Of a DNA stretch of 64,000 nt, positions 31,601-45,032 are shown one piece after another. The notes under the pieces are model-generated. The model saw only the letters and a list, made by a program, of their open reading frames with translations. It had not been told where the DNA came from and made no database searches. This DNA comes from Macrosoma leucophasiata. Lineage: Eukaryota > Arthropoda > Insecta > Lepidoptera > Hedylidae. Numbering within the stretch: position 1 is the first letter of the stretch; every line of letters starts with the position of its first letter. The position numbers and the translations under genes were made by a program. The stretch covers positions 21,190,501 to 21,254,500 of the forward strand of contig JAWQUS010000010.1 in the NCBI GenBank assembly GCA_036365455.1. Direction: 5' to 3'.

Positions 31601-34600
31601 GTATGACGCATGTGGCAGCCATTGCTCTCCTCGACCATTTTGAAGGGAAGTGAGCAACCCGTCACACGATATCTCTTTCGCGCCTTACCCATGTGACGTT
31701 TGTCGACCATTTTGACCAATACCGGAGTATCAGTGCTTACGTAGGCAGTGTTCAGCAGAGAAAACGCTCTACGAAGTCGAGACTAGCCGATTGTCTTCTT
31801 CGTAAGCTCTGAGATCCTTCCAAACAAGAAAAAAGATCATATCACCTACTTACACTCCATGACCAACAGCGCGACCTCCTTACTCAATACCTTTTGTCTT
31901 GCTTTACGTCTTTGTTTTTTTTTTGGTCCATAAGCTAAGCAGAAGTCTTCTATAAATAAACCACAGAGGCATTTATTAAAGAACTTCACAATCTTTAATA
32001 TTGTATATGATTGCGATTAGTAAATAAAGGATGGGTTCTATAAAAACTGGTGAAAATTAGGCTCAAAGATTCCGTTAATGTATACATACAACCCAAGCTT
32101 GAAAAAGCGTGTTAAAAGTACTATCTTATAAAATATATCATTACCAATACATTCGGAATAATTCGGATAAACATGTACTCATACCATACGTCCATTTTAA
32201 TTAAAGTCTGTTACGTACGTCTAATGATTATACAATTACCACTGTGTTTTGTGCAATCATGATTAACATCTTACGTATGAGTCAAGGCGTTGTGAATTTA
32301 CTAAGTGTTGACCGCGACTTTTAATTTTGATATGAAACGTGACCTACATCTGTTTAGGTTTTTTATTGCTGGTCCATGAAAAAGTATTGATATAGGTAAG
32401 GGATTGTCCTAAAGTAAAACTTAGCCTGGGTTGCACCAAGATATTTGTTAAAGTTAAAAGTTATTGTAATATTTCACATCCTTCTCTAACTTAAATACAT
32501 CTGTTTACTGGATGCTGATATGTTGCAGAATATGCGAAGTTGTTGCTTTTGTTTTAAATGTCGTCTTAGGATCATAGCTCACTAGAGTCACCCGGCACCC
32601 GACCATCGCCCGACCGCCTCGAGCGGTCTGTCCTCATTACATAACGTCCGCTCCGTATCGCTTCGACTGCGAGCAGTCAACGCGCGGGCGGCGCGCGGTC
32701 CACGAGCAGACAGCGAGTGCCCCACTCGGTGACCACTAGCTTGTCTTGCGTTGACTTTGCTTTGCCAACTCGCTGTTCCTAAGTAAACCGAGCGCGGTCC
32801 GCGAGTGTTTCACAAGTAACATCGCGTCGTTCACCCGTGGACCACCTGTCACAACGAGTGGACGCCGCAAAACGAGGCGGTGCTGGTCGGGTGCCGGGTG
32901 GCTGTAGTGAGCTATGAAACTCTAAGACCTAAACCCTCGTTCGTTGGCTTATAAAATATTACGTACGGTAAACACAGCCCAGAATAGGAGGGTAATGCAA
33001 AAGCCAATGTTACTTTCACTCGCGAAAGAACTTTCGGTTGAAACTGTTGTATGAATAGACTGTTTACGCGAGGCGTAGGCGAGCTTCTGGCTGGGTCGCC
33101 ACTCGCCCTTGGGATGAAGTGAGCTGGGTGGGAGGAAGGGGTAGGGTTGGCAACTTAAGTTGTCAAAAGTTTTAGGGTTGAAAGAAAAAAATAATTTTAT
33201 ACTTTTGTACAGAATAGAGAGCGATATTTTAATGCTTCATTATTGTCCATCGTAGTACCGATAGGTGTTCTGCACTCCAGAAGTTATTGTTTTTTAATAT
33301 GTGAATGCATGGACTGTATTTATTGTTTATCTAAGTACTATCAAAGTAGCCTGCTTATTTACTGGCCACTTTAAAATCAAGTATAATTACTACAACCTTA
33401 ATTATCTACTTCTAGACGTTCTTCGTACTTACTTTATTCTTTTTAGCGTTTTATGGCTAACTCTAGCGCAGGATATTTATTTACAAATTGAGATACCTAC
33501 TACTATGTTTACAATCGTGGAAAAGCTACTCGATGTAGATTTTAATTTATATATAATTTTAACCCACTCAACGTCATCAATTACAGCTCAGAGTAATGCA
33601 GTGCCAAAAAAAAACACTTGGGATTCGTCATTTCTGCCAGAGAGGCATAACAAATTAAATCTCAGGCGATCGTCGTGTCTGCACTGTGTTCTAGTTTTTG
33701 CTATCTATAGGTGCCAGTACTGCTATTTTACTTTTCTTTACACATGAATGTTCTTTACTTAAAAAACATTAAATTTTAATAATCATTTTAGTTATAGTAG
33801 GCAACCCTATATTGGGGTACACTTATGAATGGAAGCCCGCATCTGATCTGCAACGTTACGTAACTGTTGGCACGCTTCCCTCTCGCTCCGTTCATAATTG
33901 ACTTGACTCGAGCTTGAGTTAGTTTCGTTTTTTCTGATTTAAGCGTTCTCAGCTGAATATTCAATTCAGTTTTTTCGAGTTTCAAAAGCAGTTGATATTC
34001 GCGCTTGCAAACTACTCGAGAGTATCTAAATTGGAGGATATTCCTACGTAATGCTTGTCGGCACAAATCAATGCAGGGTTTGGGGCCATACCATCATTTT
34101 TTATAGCCATAGAGCAAGGTCGACTCCGGTCCGCCGCGGCCCGTGGCTCGTGTTGCTCTATGCTTATAGCAGTCTATGACGAACATCAACGAAAAGTGAG
34201 CTTTAAAACAATCAAAATTTAATCTAAATTTGCATTGAAATAAGTCTGCCATAAAAGAAAGTGGTAATGCCTCTGGTCCGAAGTGAATATTATCGTTGAT
34301 AAATTATCTTGATAGATATCATGATAATTATTTTGATGTACGCTCATACCTAATACAAATGTCTTCTTTATGTATACGAATGCGATTTATCGCTTTGGCG
34401 AGTAATAAGACCATTCAGACGATCTAGGAGTAACGTACTCTATAACGTGGTGGTAATAGAGCTAAAACAATACGTAAAACTTGTTTTTTAAACGACTTCA
34501 AAAAAGAGGTGGTCCTCTATGAGTGTGTTTTTTTTTATTTGTTACCGAATAATTTGTGCTTTATTTTAGTTCCGTAATTTGTTCAGTATTTTTTCATTAT

Positions 34601-37600
34601 TGACTAGTGGAAGCTGGCCATATTACACCAACACTCTTCTATAAAAAGTGAACCTCTATCGATATCCGTCAACAATTATTATCACTGGTTGTTATCGAAA
34701 TTGACCGTGAAGGATTTAAATTGGCACTTCGTACAGGGGTCAGGAATAGTCGCGATATACATTGAGTGTAATGATTGCCTTCCATGAATAAATCCGCAGG
34801 CCTATTCTTACTTGTCAAGGAACGAAGTTTCGATTTTCTTGTGCCGTGAATGTGACACACAAGTTTGCAACCTTAGGGCGGAAATCATGATTGAAATTAA
34901 ATACTATCAAATTAAGATAAACTCGCTTAACTGAGTTCAACTACCCACACTATTTGGGTATTACCGATGAAAATTGATCGCAAATAAGCTTATACGCTTT
35001 TAATATTCGGAATGGGTCGAAAAATGTTCGTTCTACTCATCTGATAATATCAGCGCTTTCAGGAACTGTTATTAAAAATAACTTCGTTTTGACTTTGACA
35101 CAATTTTGATAGTGTTTTGTATTTAAGAATATATATTTGAAATTAGTTGAAAACGCGGACAATTTTTTACTGTACTCTGTGCGTTTTTTGACTATAATTA
35201 GGAGCAACCGGTGAAGACTTAGGGATAACAACAATCATAGAATATTTATTTTAAGGTTTTAGCTCGCTTAGATTTACATTATCGACGATCGAACCGAAAT
35301 TATGGAATTGTCCAAAACATTGCGTTGACATGACGGTCCAAGGCTGACCTACCATTACCAAATAGGTCGAATTCTGTCTGATGGTGGGGTCAAAAGTCTT
35401 AGGAATCGGCGTGCATGTATGAAGAGAATGATGAAGGTAGACGAGGCACGAGAGGTTTGTCTGAACCGGGATGTCTGGCGCTCTACACTCTCTGCCTACC
35501 CCGTTAGGGACCTGGCGTGAAGATACATACATCCATACATTGCGTTGATTTCATAAAATAAATCTATTACTTAGATAAGTTTAAAACACGCGAGATTATT
35601 CTATAAAAATATTTCATAAACATTCGAAAATTTAAGGACATTCCAAGTAGGAAGCGAATAATATACCTATTTTAATGATTTCACATAAAATATGTTTATA
35701 TGCATTACGAAATATGAAATAATAAGTTCAGTAGGTATTTGAATGATTTTGTTATGTATGTGAATTCCATATTTAATTAAGAGTCAGAATTCAATATATC
35801 TACCTACGTAAAAATATGTATTTTTTAAATGAATTAATAATGTTTTGGTCCGTCCATTTTTACGTAACTTCACGCCTATAATCCCCGAAGGGCAGTGGTA
35901 AATGCATGCATTCAAGCATACATGCAAAATACCCACGATTCGCCGGTTACGTTTTTGGCGCATGTAACAGGTGGCGAGCCTGTTGCCATCTCGGGGCACA
36001 TTACCAAACTCCGATGTACTGGGAAACTTCCAGAAAATGGAAACAATCCCAACAGAACCAGAGATAAAGGATTTTATACCGTTATCTCTGATAGGCCCAT
36101 CCAAGTAGGATAGGAAATTAACTATGAACCGAATAATTGATAGTGAACTTTTTCTCTTACGAAGCCTTCGCCAGGTGGTGGGTCCAACTCGTAAAGAGCC
36201 TACGCTTTGTCTTCTTATATAGGTAATTTAGTAAACATTTTTATGCCTCAACGACAGTCGCGTCGATTCGTCTATGTGCCGGTTACTTTTATTTTCACCC
36301 CACGCAATAATTATGCCGATAAAAAAAACATTGTATGGCACAGAACCGCCTTCATCTAGCGATTGCGCGCGACCTTCAACAGGCCCTGGACTTACCTTGT
36401 GAAAAGCCTACGCTTTATCTTCCGATGCATTTAGTTAAACCACTTATGACTCAGTGGCCATCGATCGATTCTTCTATGTGTCCTGCTTATTGTCATTGAG
36501 ATGGCTAGTTTTTAGGCAATGTCGGTTACTTCAGTTCTGACTAAAGGCTGATTCAAAATTGTAAGGTCATTTTGATTTAGATATAGGCGACTCACTGACA
36601 GTCAATCTCTTTCAGACTTTCGCCTTTCACCAAACAGTGGGTCCGTGTCTTTAGGAGTGTGCTTACACTCATACCTTGGGTTGCCTCTCAAAAATCCATA
36701 TTGTCGTTGATTCTTCTATATCCCGTATACGTCCCCTACTGCCAGGACTGACTACTGTCCCCTACATACAGGAATATGTCTATGTTATTAAATTTTCTCA
36801 TCTCATCCCAGACTTTAGGATGATTCTTCTTCTATATTTAAGAGCTGTGCTCTTGTCGGTGGAATAACCGCCAGCATTCTCTATCCTGTGCTTACCGCTT
36901 GACATCCTGGTACGACAAAACTTTAACCTCTTCCTTCACTTGGTCTATATAACTTCTTCTTAGTCTCCCTCTGCTCCTCTTTCCTTCAATTTTCCTTTCC
37001 ATGATTGTCATGATGTAATTTTCGTGTCGCATCAGATTGTCCAACATTCTGCCTCGTCTGTTTTCTATTATGTTCAATATTTGTTTCTTCTCTCTCACCA
37101 AAGCAAGCACCTCTTCATTGGTTTTCTTCCCCGTCCAGTTAATTCTCTCCATCCTCCTTTAGGATGATTAAAGATCGTTAAATTATTTTGTCTGTCAGTG
37201 TAGCAAAGCATGCGTGACGCCGATACCGTCGAGCACGCCAACTGTTCACACGGCTACGCTTCACTGCAGCTCTGGGAATTTATCAATGGCGTTTCATTTT
37301 TCAATATGACGTCAATATTTGAAATGTTGGATATGGATTTTAACGCCCGCTTATAAAAATGTTTATTTTTCTTTGAATTCAAATGCGTATCTTGTAGAAC
37401 TTTGAGAAGGGTTTGCTCATCCTTAGCATCTCCAGATTTTTCTTCGCTCGCTCTTTTCGCTGCAAATGTCTCGTGGACGGGCTGTTAGATGGCAATGAAA
37501 TGGGCTCATGACTTCAATCACAGACGCAAAACAACTTAGGCCATAGGGAAGGGGTGGCAAGGTTCTTTTGAATGGACTTACGTAGGCGATTCGTCTCGAG

Positions 37601-40600
37601 ACGATATTAGTCCACTTCATCGGCCAATTGGCGAGAGTAAAGGGCTCCCAGTCTAATTAAATTTACACAACTGCTTAAGGGAGACCCCTGCGGGTCCGAT
37701 CCTCGGCTAAGGGCGTTGTGGGATAAGACATATGCGATTAGGGGTGGTGCAAGTAGGCAAGTGTGGCAACGTTTTTTCATATTTACCTTTGATTTTTATG
37801 TAGGCAGTATTCGCTTACCATTCACGTAAACTGCATGCTTCTTTGCCACCGTCATAAGTCAATAGCCGCGTCCCACACAGAGCGAGCAACCTCGCGAGGC
37901 ATTTGCCGCGCGAGGCTTACGCGCCTATTCACTCATTACATTTTAAGTACAAACCTGTTACCTGTTACAGTTGACTCTGCCATTTCGATAATACATTACT
38001 CGCTATTTAGGTATCTACTCGAACAGATTTATAGTGACGACTTGTTAATACATCCTGATCGATAACCTCCGCACTTATTATCAGATTAACAATTTTCAGG
38101 TCAAAGGTTAGGTGTGTTAGGTCAAACAATAATTCGATCTATTTTTACGTTGGTACCTACGGTACATTCTCGGTACATGCTTGTCGGATGGGGTTTATGA
38201 TTTATTTTTTAGTACAATACGAATAGCTTTTCGGGGTATCAACTTCTACGATCTAGTGGTATTTAGGTTTAATTTTAGAATGTTTGTAGGTACGCATGGA
38301 CATTTTATGCGGTTGGGAATTTGGGATTGAGGTGTCGTTGACTTTGACCATAAATATTTACGGCATTTAGGTATTTCGAGAAGGTTGAGGGACGGCCTAT
38401 CTAATTTATTGTAATATTTTTTTTCAATATAACACATGCGCGTGAATTTAGGAACTAAAGAAAAAATTAAAAAAATACTAATTATATTTTATTCTTCAAA
38501 TTAAGTAGGTACCTCGAAGTTTGGAAGAAGAATGTGTCCTGAGATGTCAACGGGCTCGCCACCTGTTACATGGACCAAAAAACGTAACCGGCGAATCTTG
38601 GGTGTTTGCATGTATGCTTGAATACATGCATTTACCTCTGCCTACCCCTTCGGGGATTATAGGCGTGAAGTAACGTTCATTCTTAAAATTCTACCTTATT
38701 TAATTTTTTTAACTGTGAGCACGGTCGCACTGTGTGATATGCTGATATGTCGAACGATTTATATTCTGTGAATATAAGTAAGTACAATATACATAATAAA
38801 TATTTATATATTCAAGACATATTAACTTACTCATTTTTTAGTATTCTATTAACCCATAAATCAAATATGTATTCCTAACTAGTTTTCAACATTACCTGCT
38901 TACCATTCTATTTGTTTTTTTTTTTTGTTAAATAGGTATTCCAAAGATCACAGTTACGTATGCACCTATTGTAATGCGGTGATTTTTATTTCTTTACTTA
39001 TTTCCCGTTACAAACAAAACGTAAGAGTGGTTCGAGCGATAAGATTGATAACGCGTCTCACTGATAACGGCATTCACGTGACGAGATTTTAACTATGAAA
39101 AATAATTATATAATAGGTTGGAGAAAAAGTCTTTTCGCATTATAGTATGTATGAACTTGTAATAAAATCTCTTTGGCTGTAGTATTTGTATCTGGCTGGT
39201 TTTGGTATCATTGAAAGTTAAAATTTTAAAGAACATAATTCCAAATTCAAATTAGGCAAATGTGTGATTTTCATTTGTTTTTCGTACTGTCAAGATAAGT
39301 GAATCTAATGAAGAAATTCGATACATTTTAAAATTTTGCTACAAAAAAGGTGAAAATGCAACGCAAGCAGCGAAAAAAAATTGCGATGTTTTTGGACCTA
39401 GTGCAGTGTCTGTTGGAGTAGCACAAATTTGGTTTAAGCGTTTTCAATCCGGAAATTTTGATGTCAAAGACGCACCTTGCTCTGGTCGCCCTATTACGGA
39501 TAAAATGGATGCCATTTTTGAAAAAGTGGAGCAAGATCGACATATCAGTAGTGACAACGTAGCTGAAGAACTGACAATTGATCACAAAACAGTTTTGGCG
39601 CATTTGAAAAAAGCTGGGTACAAAAAAAAACTCGATATTTGGGTACCTCACGAGCTCACTGAAAGAAACCTAATGAACCGTGTACTCATTTGTGATTCTT
39701 TATTACGACGTAATGAAACCGAATCATTTTTGAAGAAGCTGATAACTGGTGATGAAAAGTGGATCACGTACGACAAGAACGTGCGAAAAAGGTCGTGGTC
39801 AAAGGCCGGTCAGGCTTCACAGACTGTGGCGAAACTGTGTGGTTAACTCGCAATAAGGTGATGTTGTGTGTGTGGTGGGATTGGAAGGGCATTATTAATT
39901 ATGAGCTATTACCACCAGGAACAACTGATGAGATTAAAGCAAGACGTTGAGAGAAAGCGGCCGGAATTGATCAACAGAAGGGGTGTGGTGTTTCATCATG
40001 ATAACGCTAGACCTCACACATCTATAGCCACTCAGCAAAAATTAAGAGAGATTGGCTGGGAGGTGTTAATGCATCCGCCGTATAGTCCTGACCTTGCACC
40101 TTCAGATTTCCACCTGTTTCGGTCTCTTCAGAATTCTTTATGCAATGTAAGATTAACATCACGAGAGGACTACCAAATCCACTTGTCGCGGTATCTTGAT
40201 GAGAAGTCCCAAAATTTTTATAACAATGGGATCATGGTCCTACCTACAAGATGGCAAAAGGTTATCGAACAAAATGGTACATGCATACTTTAGTTAAATT
40301 TAAATAAACTATATTAAAAAATGTTTTGAATTATCTTAAAAAATGCAAAGAAACTTTTTCCCCAACCTTATATATCTTTCGGAACGAAAATATGATGAGA
40401 AATTAAACAAATAAAAAATGTTTTTTGCGGTTATGTAGTAGGTACATAACATAACACCGATAGAAAAACATAAAATGAGAACGCACTCTAATGAAGAGTA
40501 TTAAATGCAAAAAATATCACATGATATAGGTACTAATATAAAATTAAAAGTGAACAAAAAAAAGAAAGTGCATTTTAAAATGTAGTTAATAATTAACAAT

Positions 40601-43600
40601 ACGTTGGCCGTTGGTATATTTTTTTTGTTTTTGAGGTTTTTTTTATAGGATACTAGCTGTTGTCCGCGGCTTCGCCCGCGTGGATGTCATTTTGTAATCC
40701 TGAATTTTCTTTGCTACAAACCTCACGGAGCCCGAGACCTTTCCAAAGAATGCAAAACCGTGGAAATCGGTTCATGCGTTCTGGAGTTATAGCGTCAGGA
40801 AGGAAAACCCGACTTATTTTTATATTATAGATTGGTAGGTATCAAGGAAAATCGAATGCATAAAGGTCATTAACTCATGCAAATGATCACACATAGGTAC
40901 CTACATAGAGTGTGAGTATGAAATAATCTTTAGCGTTTTTTGTTAGTATTCAAAAGAAATATTATAAAGTATGTTTTTGTCAGCTTAATGAATCTTTAAT
41001 AAAACATAAAAACATATTTTTATTCTGTTATGTTGTAGGTGTTTATTTTTTCATGTTTTCCGTTTTTACCTAATTAAAAAGTAGCGATCAGCCTCGGTAA
41101 TATTAATTTTATCTAGATTTTCATAGAAACACCATTCCATTTCTGATTTATTCGGGTGATTTTCCAACAAAAACTTTCATACGAACCACATCTTAATTTT
41201 TTTTTAAATATCAAAAATTAGCTGACCCGGGTAACTTTGTATTGCGTCAGAATGAAATAATGTGTCAAAGGTTTGATGTATACGGACTATTTGTATGGGA
41301 AAATGAAATTGTGGTTTTTACTATTTCCCTTCAATTTCTACATATTTTCTTACCTTTTAAACCTTCCCTGGGCTTCCAGAAATCATTCAAAACCAAAATT
41401 TGCCAAATCGGTCCACCCGTTCTCGAGTTTTAGTGAGACTAACGAAAAGCAATTGATTTTTATATAAATAGATGAGTTAACATCAGTGGTGTAACTAATG
41501 TCGCATCACTTGTTACGCTCCTATTCTAAATATCGGTTTTTTTGACATGCAATGCAAAATAAGAATATCTAATCATTCAATCTAAATGCTTTTCAATCAG
41601 CTCCGTGTTCACGGAGTTAATGTGATCCTGTGATCAAGAAATTAAATAAATCAATAAATTTATGGATGCATACATGCATGTAATTTTATTTCCAATAAAC
41701 ATTTATAGTGACGTTCCCTTAATGAACGGAAACTACTAGAACGCTAATACGGATTCGTTTTTTACTATCTGGGCTATCGATAGTAGGTATTATTAACATA
41801 ATCGATCTCCTACTTAAGTAATAAAAAATGACGTCAGTTCGGTTAAGTAAATTACATACGTTACACCAATATCGCGATGCCGATATCCGTGACTAATATG
41901 ACGTATTTGTGTATTCGAGAAATTTCATTCAGTTTTTTAATGATTTTTAGTAGTTATTAGCCGTACTTTGTAATGCCATGCGAGATATAAGGTTACCATG
42001 AAATGCCGGCGTTATGACCAGGGACACTCCGGGCAAGAATATCGTGACGCCCACATAAGGAAACCAAAATCTAGTATAAATTTTTGCTGAAATAACGTAA
42101 ACGTGGATTATCAATGTTATCTTTTCTTTAGCGTTACCCTGAGCAGATCTAACGACGTAGCAAGTTTTGTAGCTCCTTTGTTTTTTTAATCTCCATCATC
42201 CACCGCGCGTACCAGTTTGGGGATCTCACCGCCACTGATCGCCCCCCTGAAATTTGGCGCCCTGGGCCGTCGCCCCTGTTACCATACCTAAGCCTTAAAG
42301 TCTTGCCGCTGATACTCAGTCATCTTTAGCCGAAAGACGTACGCAGCTGCGGACAAAAACCTCCAAAGATGCCCACAATGAACGGTCCTGGGCCGCCCTC
42401 ATCCATGTTTCGTTTGCGATCTTCACCATGTTGCCACTCGAGCAACCTTATGTTAACAGTTGTTGTTCCTTCTTTTTATGTGCCCTGTTTCTGCAACTTG
42501 TTTCACTTTCTGCTTATGCGAATCTTTTAAGCTATTATTCGATCTTGCAGGGAAATCTAAAGCATAGCTCTCTGGAATGCCCTCGTGTGCTTGCGTGTTG
42601 TCAAATATCGTGGTGATATTCCTATATCGTGATGGCCGCGTGCGTAACATGTAAAAATTTTTTTAAAAAAATGCCATGGCATCTTCATCATCATCATTCC
42701 AGCTGAAAGACGACCGCTGGTGGTCAAAGCCTTCCAAAAGACGACAGGGTTGCTGCGTCATTAGGGGAGAATATACCATTCTGGAAGCGCGCATGGCCCC
42801 GCGGCTGGTGTAGATCGTAAGCGATCTACTCGGTTAAGCGATACGGGCGCGGTCGGGTGTGTGATGTTTCCGTGCTTCGGAGGGCATGTTAAGCTGTCGG
42901 TTTCGGTTGCTATCGATAGATAGCAGTCGTTAAACCTTGTCGAAGGCCTTATGGGCGGTTTGAAAACATCCGACAGCGGGTTGGCCACTAACCCGTATCT
43001 CCACCAACCCGCATTGGAGAAGCGTGGTGGAGTAAGCTCCCGGCCTCCCCTCAAAAAAGGGGAGAGACTCGTGCTGTGGGACATATAAAGGGTTGCCATT
43101 ATTATATACCATTTTCCCCTAATGCAACACTGTTGTCATATTTACTACTGCCTTATTGGAATGGTTTGACCGCCACCACACCGCAGACACTCCGCCAAAA
43201 ATCCATACAAACGCTTAATTTGGTCTCTATTACACAGACATCAATCAGTGACGTGTATTAACACGTGCACCTGTGTGCGTAGCACGTAGAAAATACCAAC
43301 CGTCGCCCATAAGAGGGGAGGAGGTTGGGTGATGCGGGGAAATCGGGCGGGACGTCGAAGTGTCCATTCTATACGTAGTATTATTATATATTCTCTGCCG
43401 CCACTGTTAGGTTGACGGCACTAGCGGAAGAATTTTCCTCCACTTTAGAGCGATGAGGTCATCACGTCCCGAAGCCTTCTGAAACCATCGCATATGCGTA
43501 TAAAATTCAACGACTTAAGTAATTCAATCAACCTACTCTATAACGTCGAACATTCCCAATCCTTAGAACTGCTGAGGCATCGATTGACTCGATTATTATC

Positions 43601-45001
43601 TAAATGTACCCACTCGAATCGCGAGCACGTTTGCTTGACACGTGTTCCGATGTTTCTATTATTAACAATCGATTTATCGAATACGAATCGTAAACCAATA
43701 ACACCTACTTAAATTTATATGGAAGGTCGGTGAATACTCTTTAACATTGTTGGTTAAGGAATATATGATTATTGTATAAGACTAGCTGACCCGGCAAACT
43801 TCGTATAGCCTCAGAATGAAATAATGTGTCAAAGTTTTGATAGATACGGACTATATGTATGGGAAAATAAAATTGTGGTTATTTACTATTTATCTTCAAT
43901 TCCTTCATATTTTCTTACTAAAAGGTAAGAAACCTTCCTAGGACTTCTAAAAATCATTCAAAACCAAAATTAGCCAAATCGGTCCAACTGTTTTCGAGTT
44001 TCGGCGAGACTAACGAACAGCAATTGATTTTTATATATTACATACATAAAGATAACTCTTGACAACAACAAACAAAACAAACAAACAAACAAACAAAGCT
44101 TGAAGACCCCGGGGTCTTCAAGCTTTGTATCAATCTGCGGTCATGCGGTCTCCACAAGTTTTCGATGATATCACAAGCTTTTTTTTTAATATGTGCGAGC
44201 TAATTGTATTACCTAATTTAAGTCCGGTTTTTTGTATTTAATAATAAGGCACGTGAATCCTTAAAAATAGCGATCCCACACCTTGTAAGTTATTCGTGCG
44301 AATGCACTGTAAGAGTTATCTTTATGTATGTAATATGTAATATATTCACACTACCGACAGAGAAAATGTAATAAAGCTACAGAGTCGAGAATATTTTTGA
44401 AAATGTACGTAATTCGCCGTACGCAATTTTCAACACAACAACCGTAGATTCTTCAATTTCATATTGTAGAAACAGAGTGACCTAGGTATATCATAGAAAC
44501 ATGCCACCATAATACATAATCTATTCATAATGTTATTATATACCTGCTGTTTCATAATATATATGTATATGGAAAGGCCGGTTTCTAAACAGGCTTTAAA
44601 TATTGCCATAATAATTACATTTTTAATATAGGTACATCCCGCACATCACGTTAACTCTACCAGCTACATATATTATATTTTCAATTTTCAAATGATATAA
44701 TGTTTTGTACTTTTTAGTTTGAATATATTACTTGCAATTTCTACAAAAAATGCTGATAAATGATGACGATATATAAATTAATAGAGGCCCGCCCCGGCTT
44801 CGCCCGTTACCTATACCTTGCAATGTTACCTACCCTTTCCTATCTTAGCGTGATGTAATAAAGCCTTCATCGATAAATGGGCTATCTAACACTGAAATAT
44901 TTTTTCAAATCGGACTAGCAGTTCCTGAGATTAGCGCGTTCAAGCAAACAAACAAACAAACTCTTTACTTCAGCTTTATAATATTAGTATAGATTACACT
45001 A

Positions 45002-45032
<31 letters not shown>

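Noticed and set aside
33600..33700. Additional SINE-A copy
   Set aside because: Only a short GAGAGGCATAACAAATTAAA-type resemblance; too little to call.
33301..33747. 148-codon open frame on the + strand
   Set aside because: No motif, no plausible splice context and a composition typical of AT-rich chance frames.
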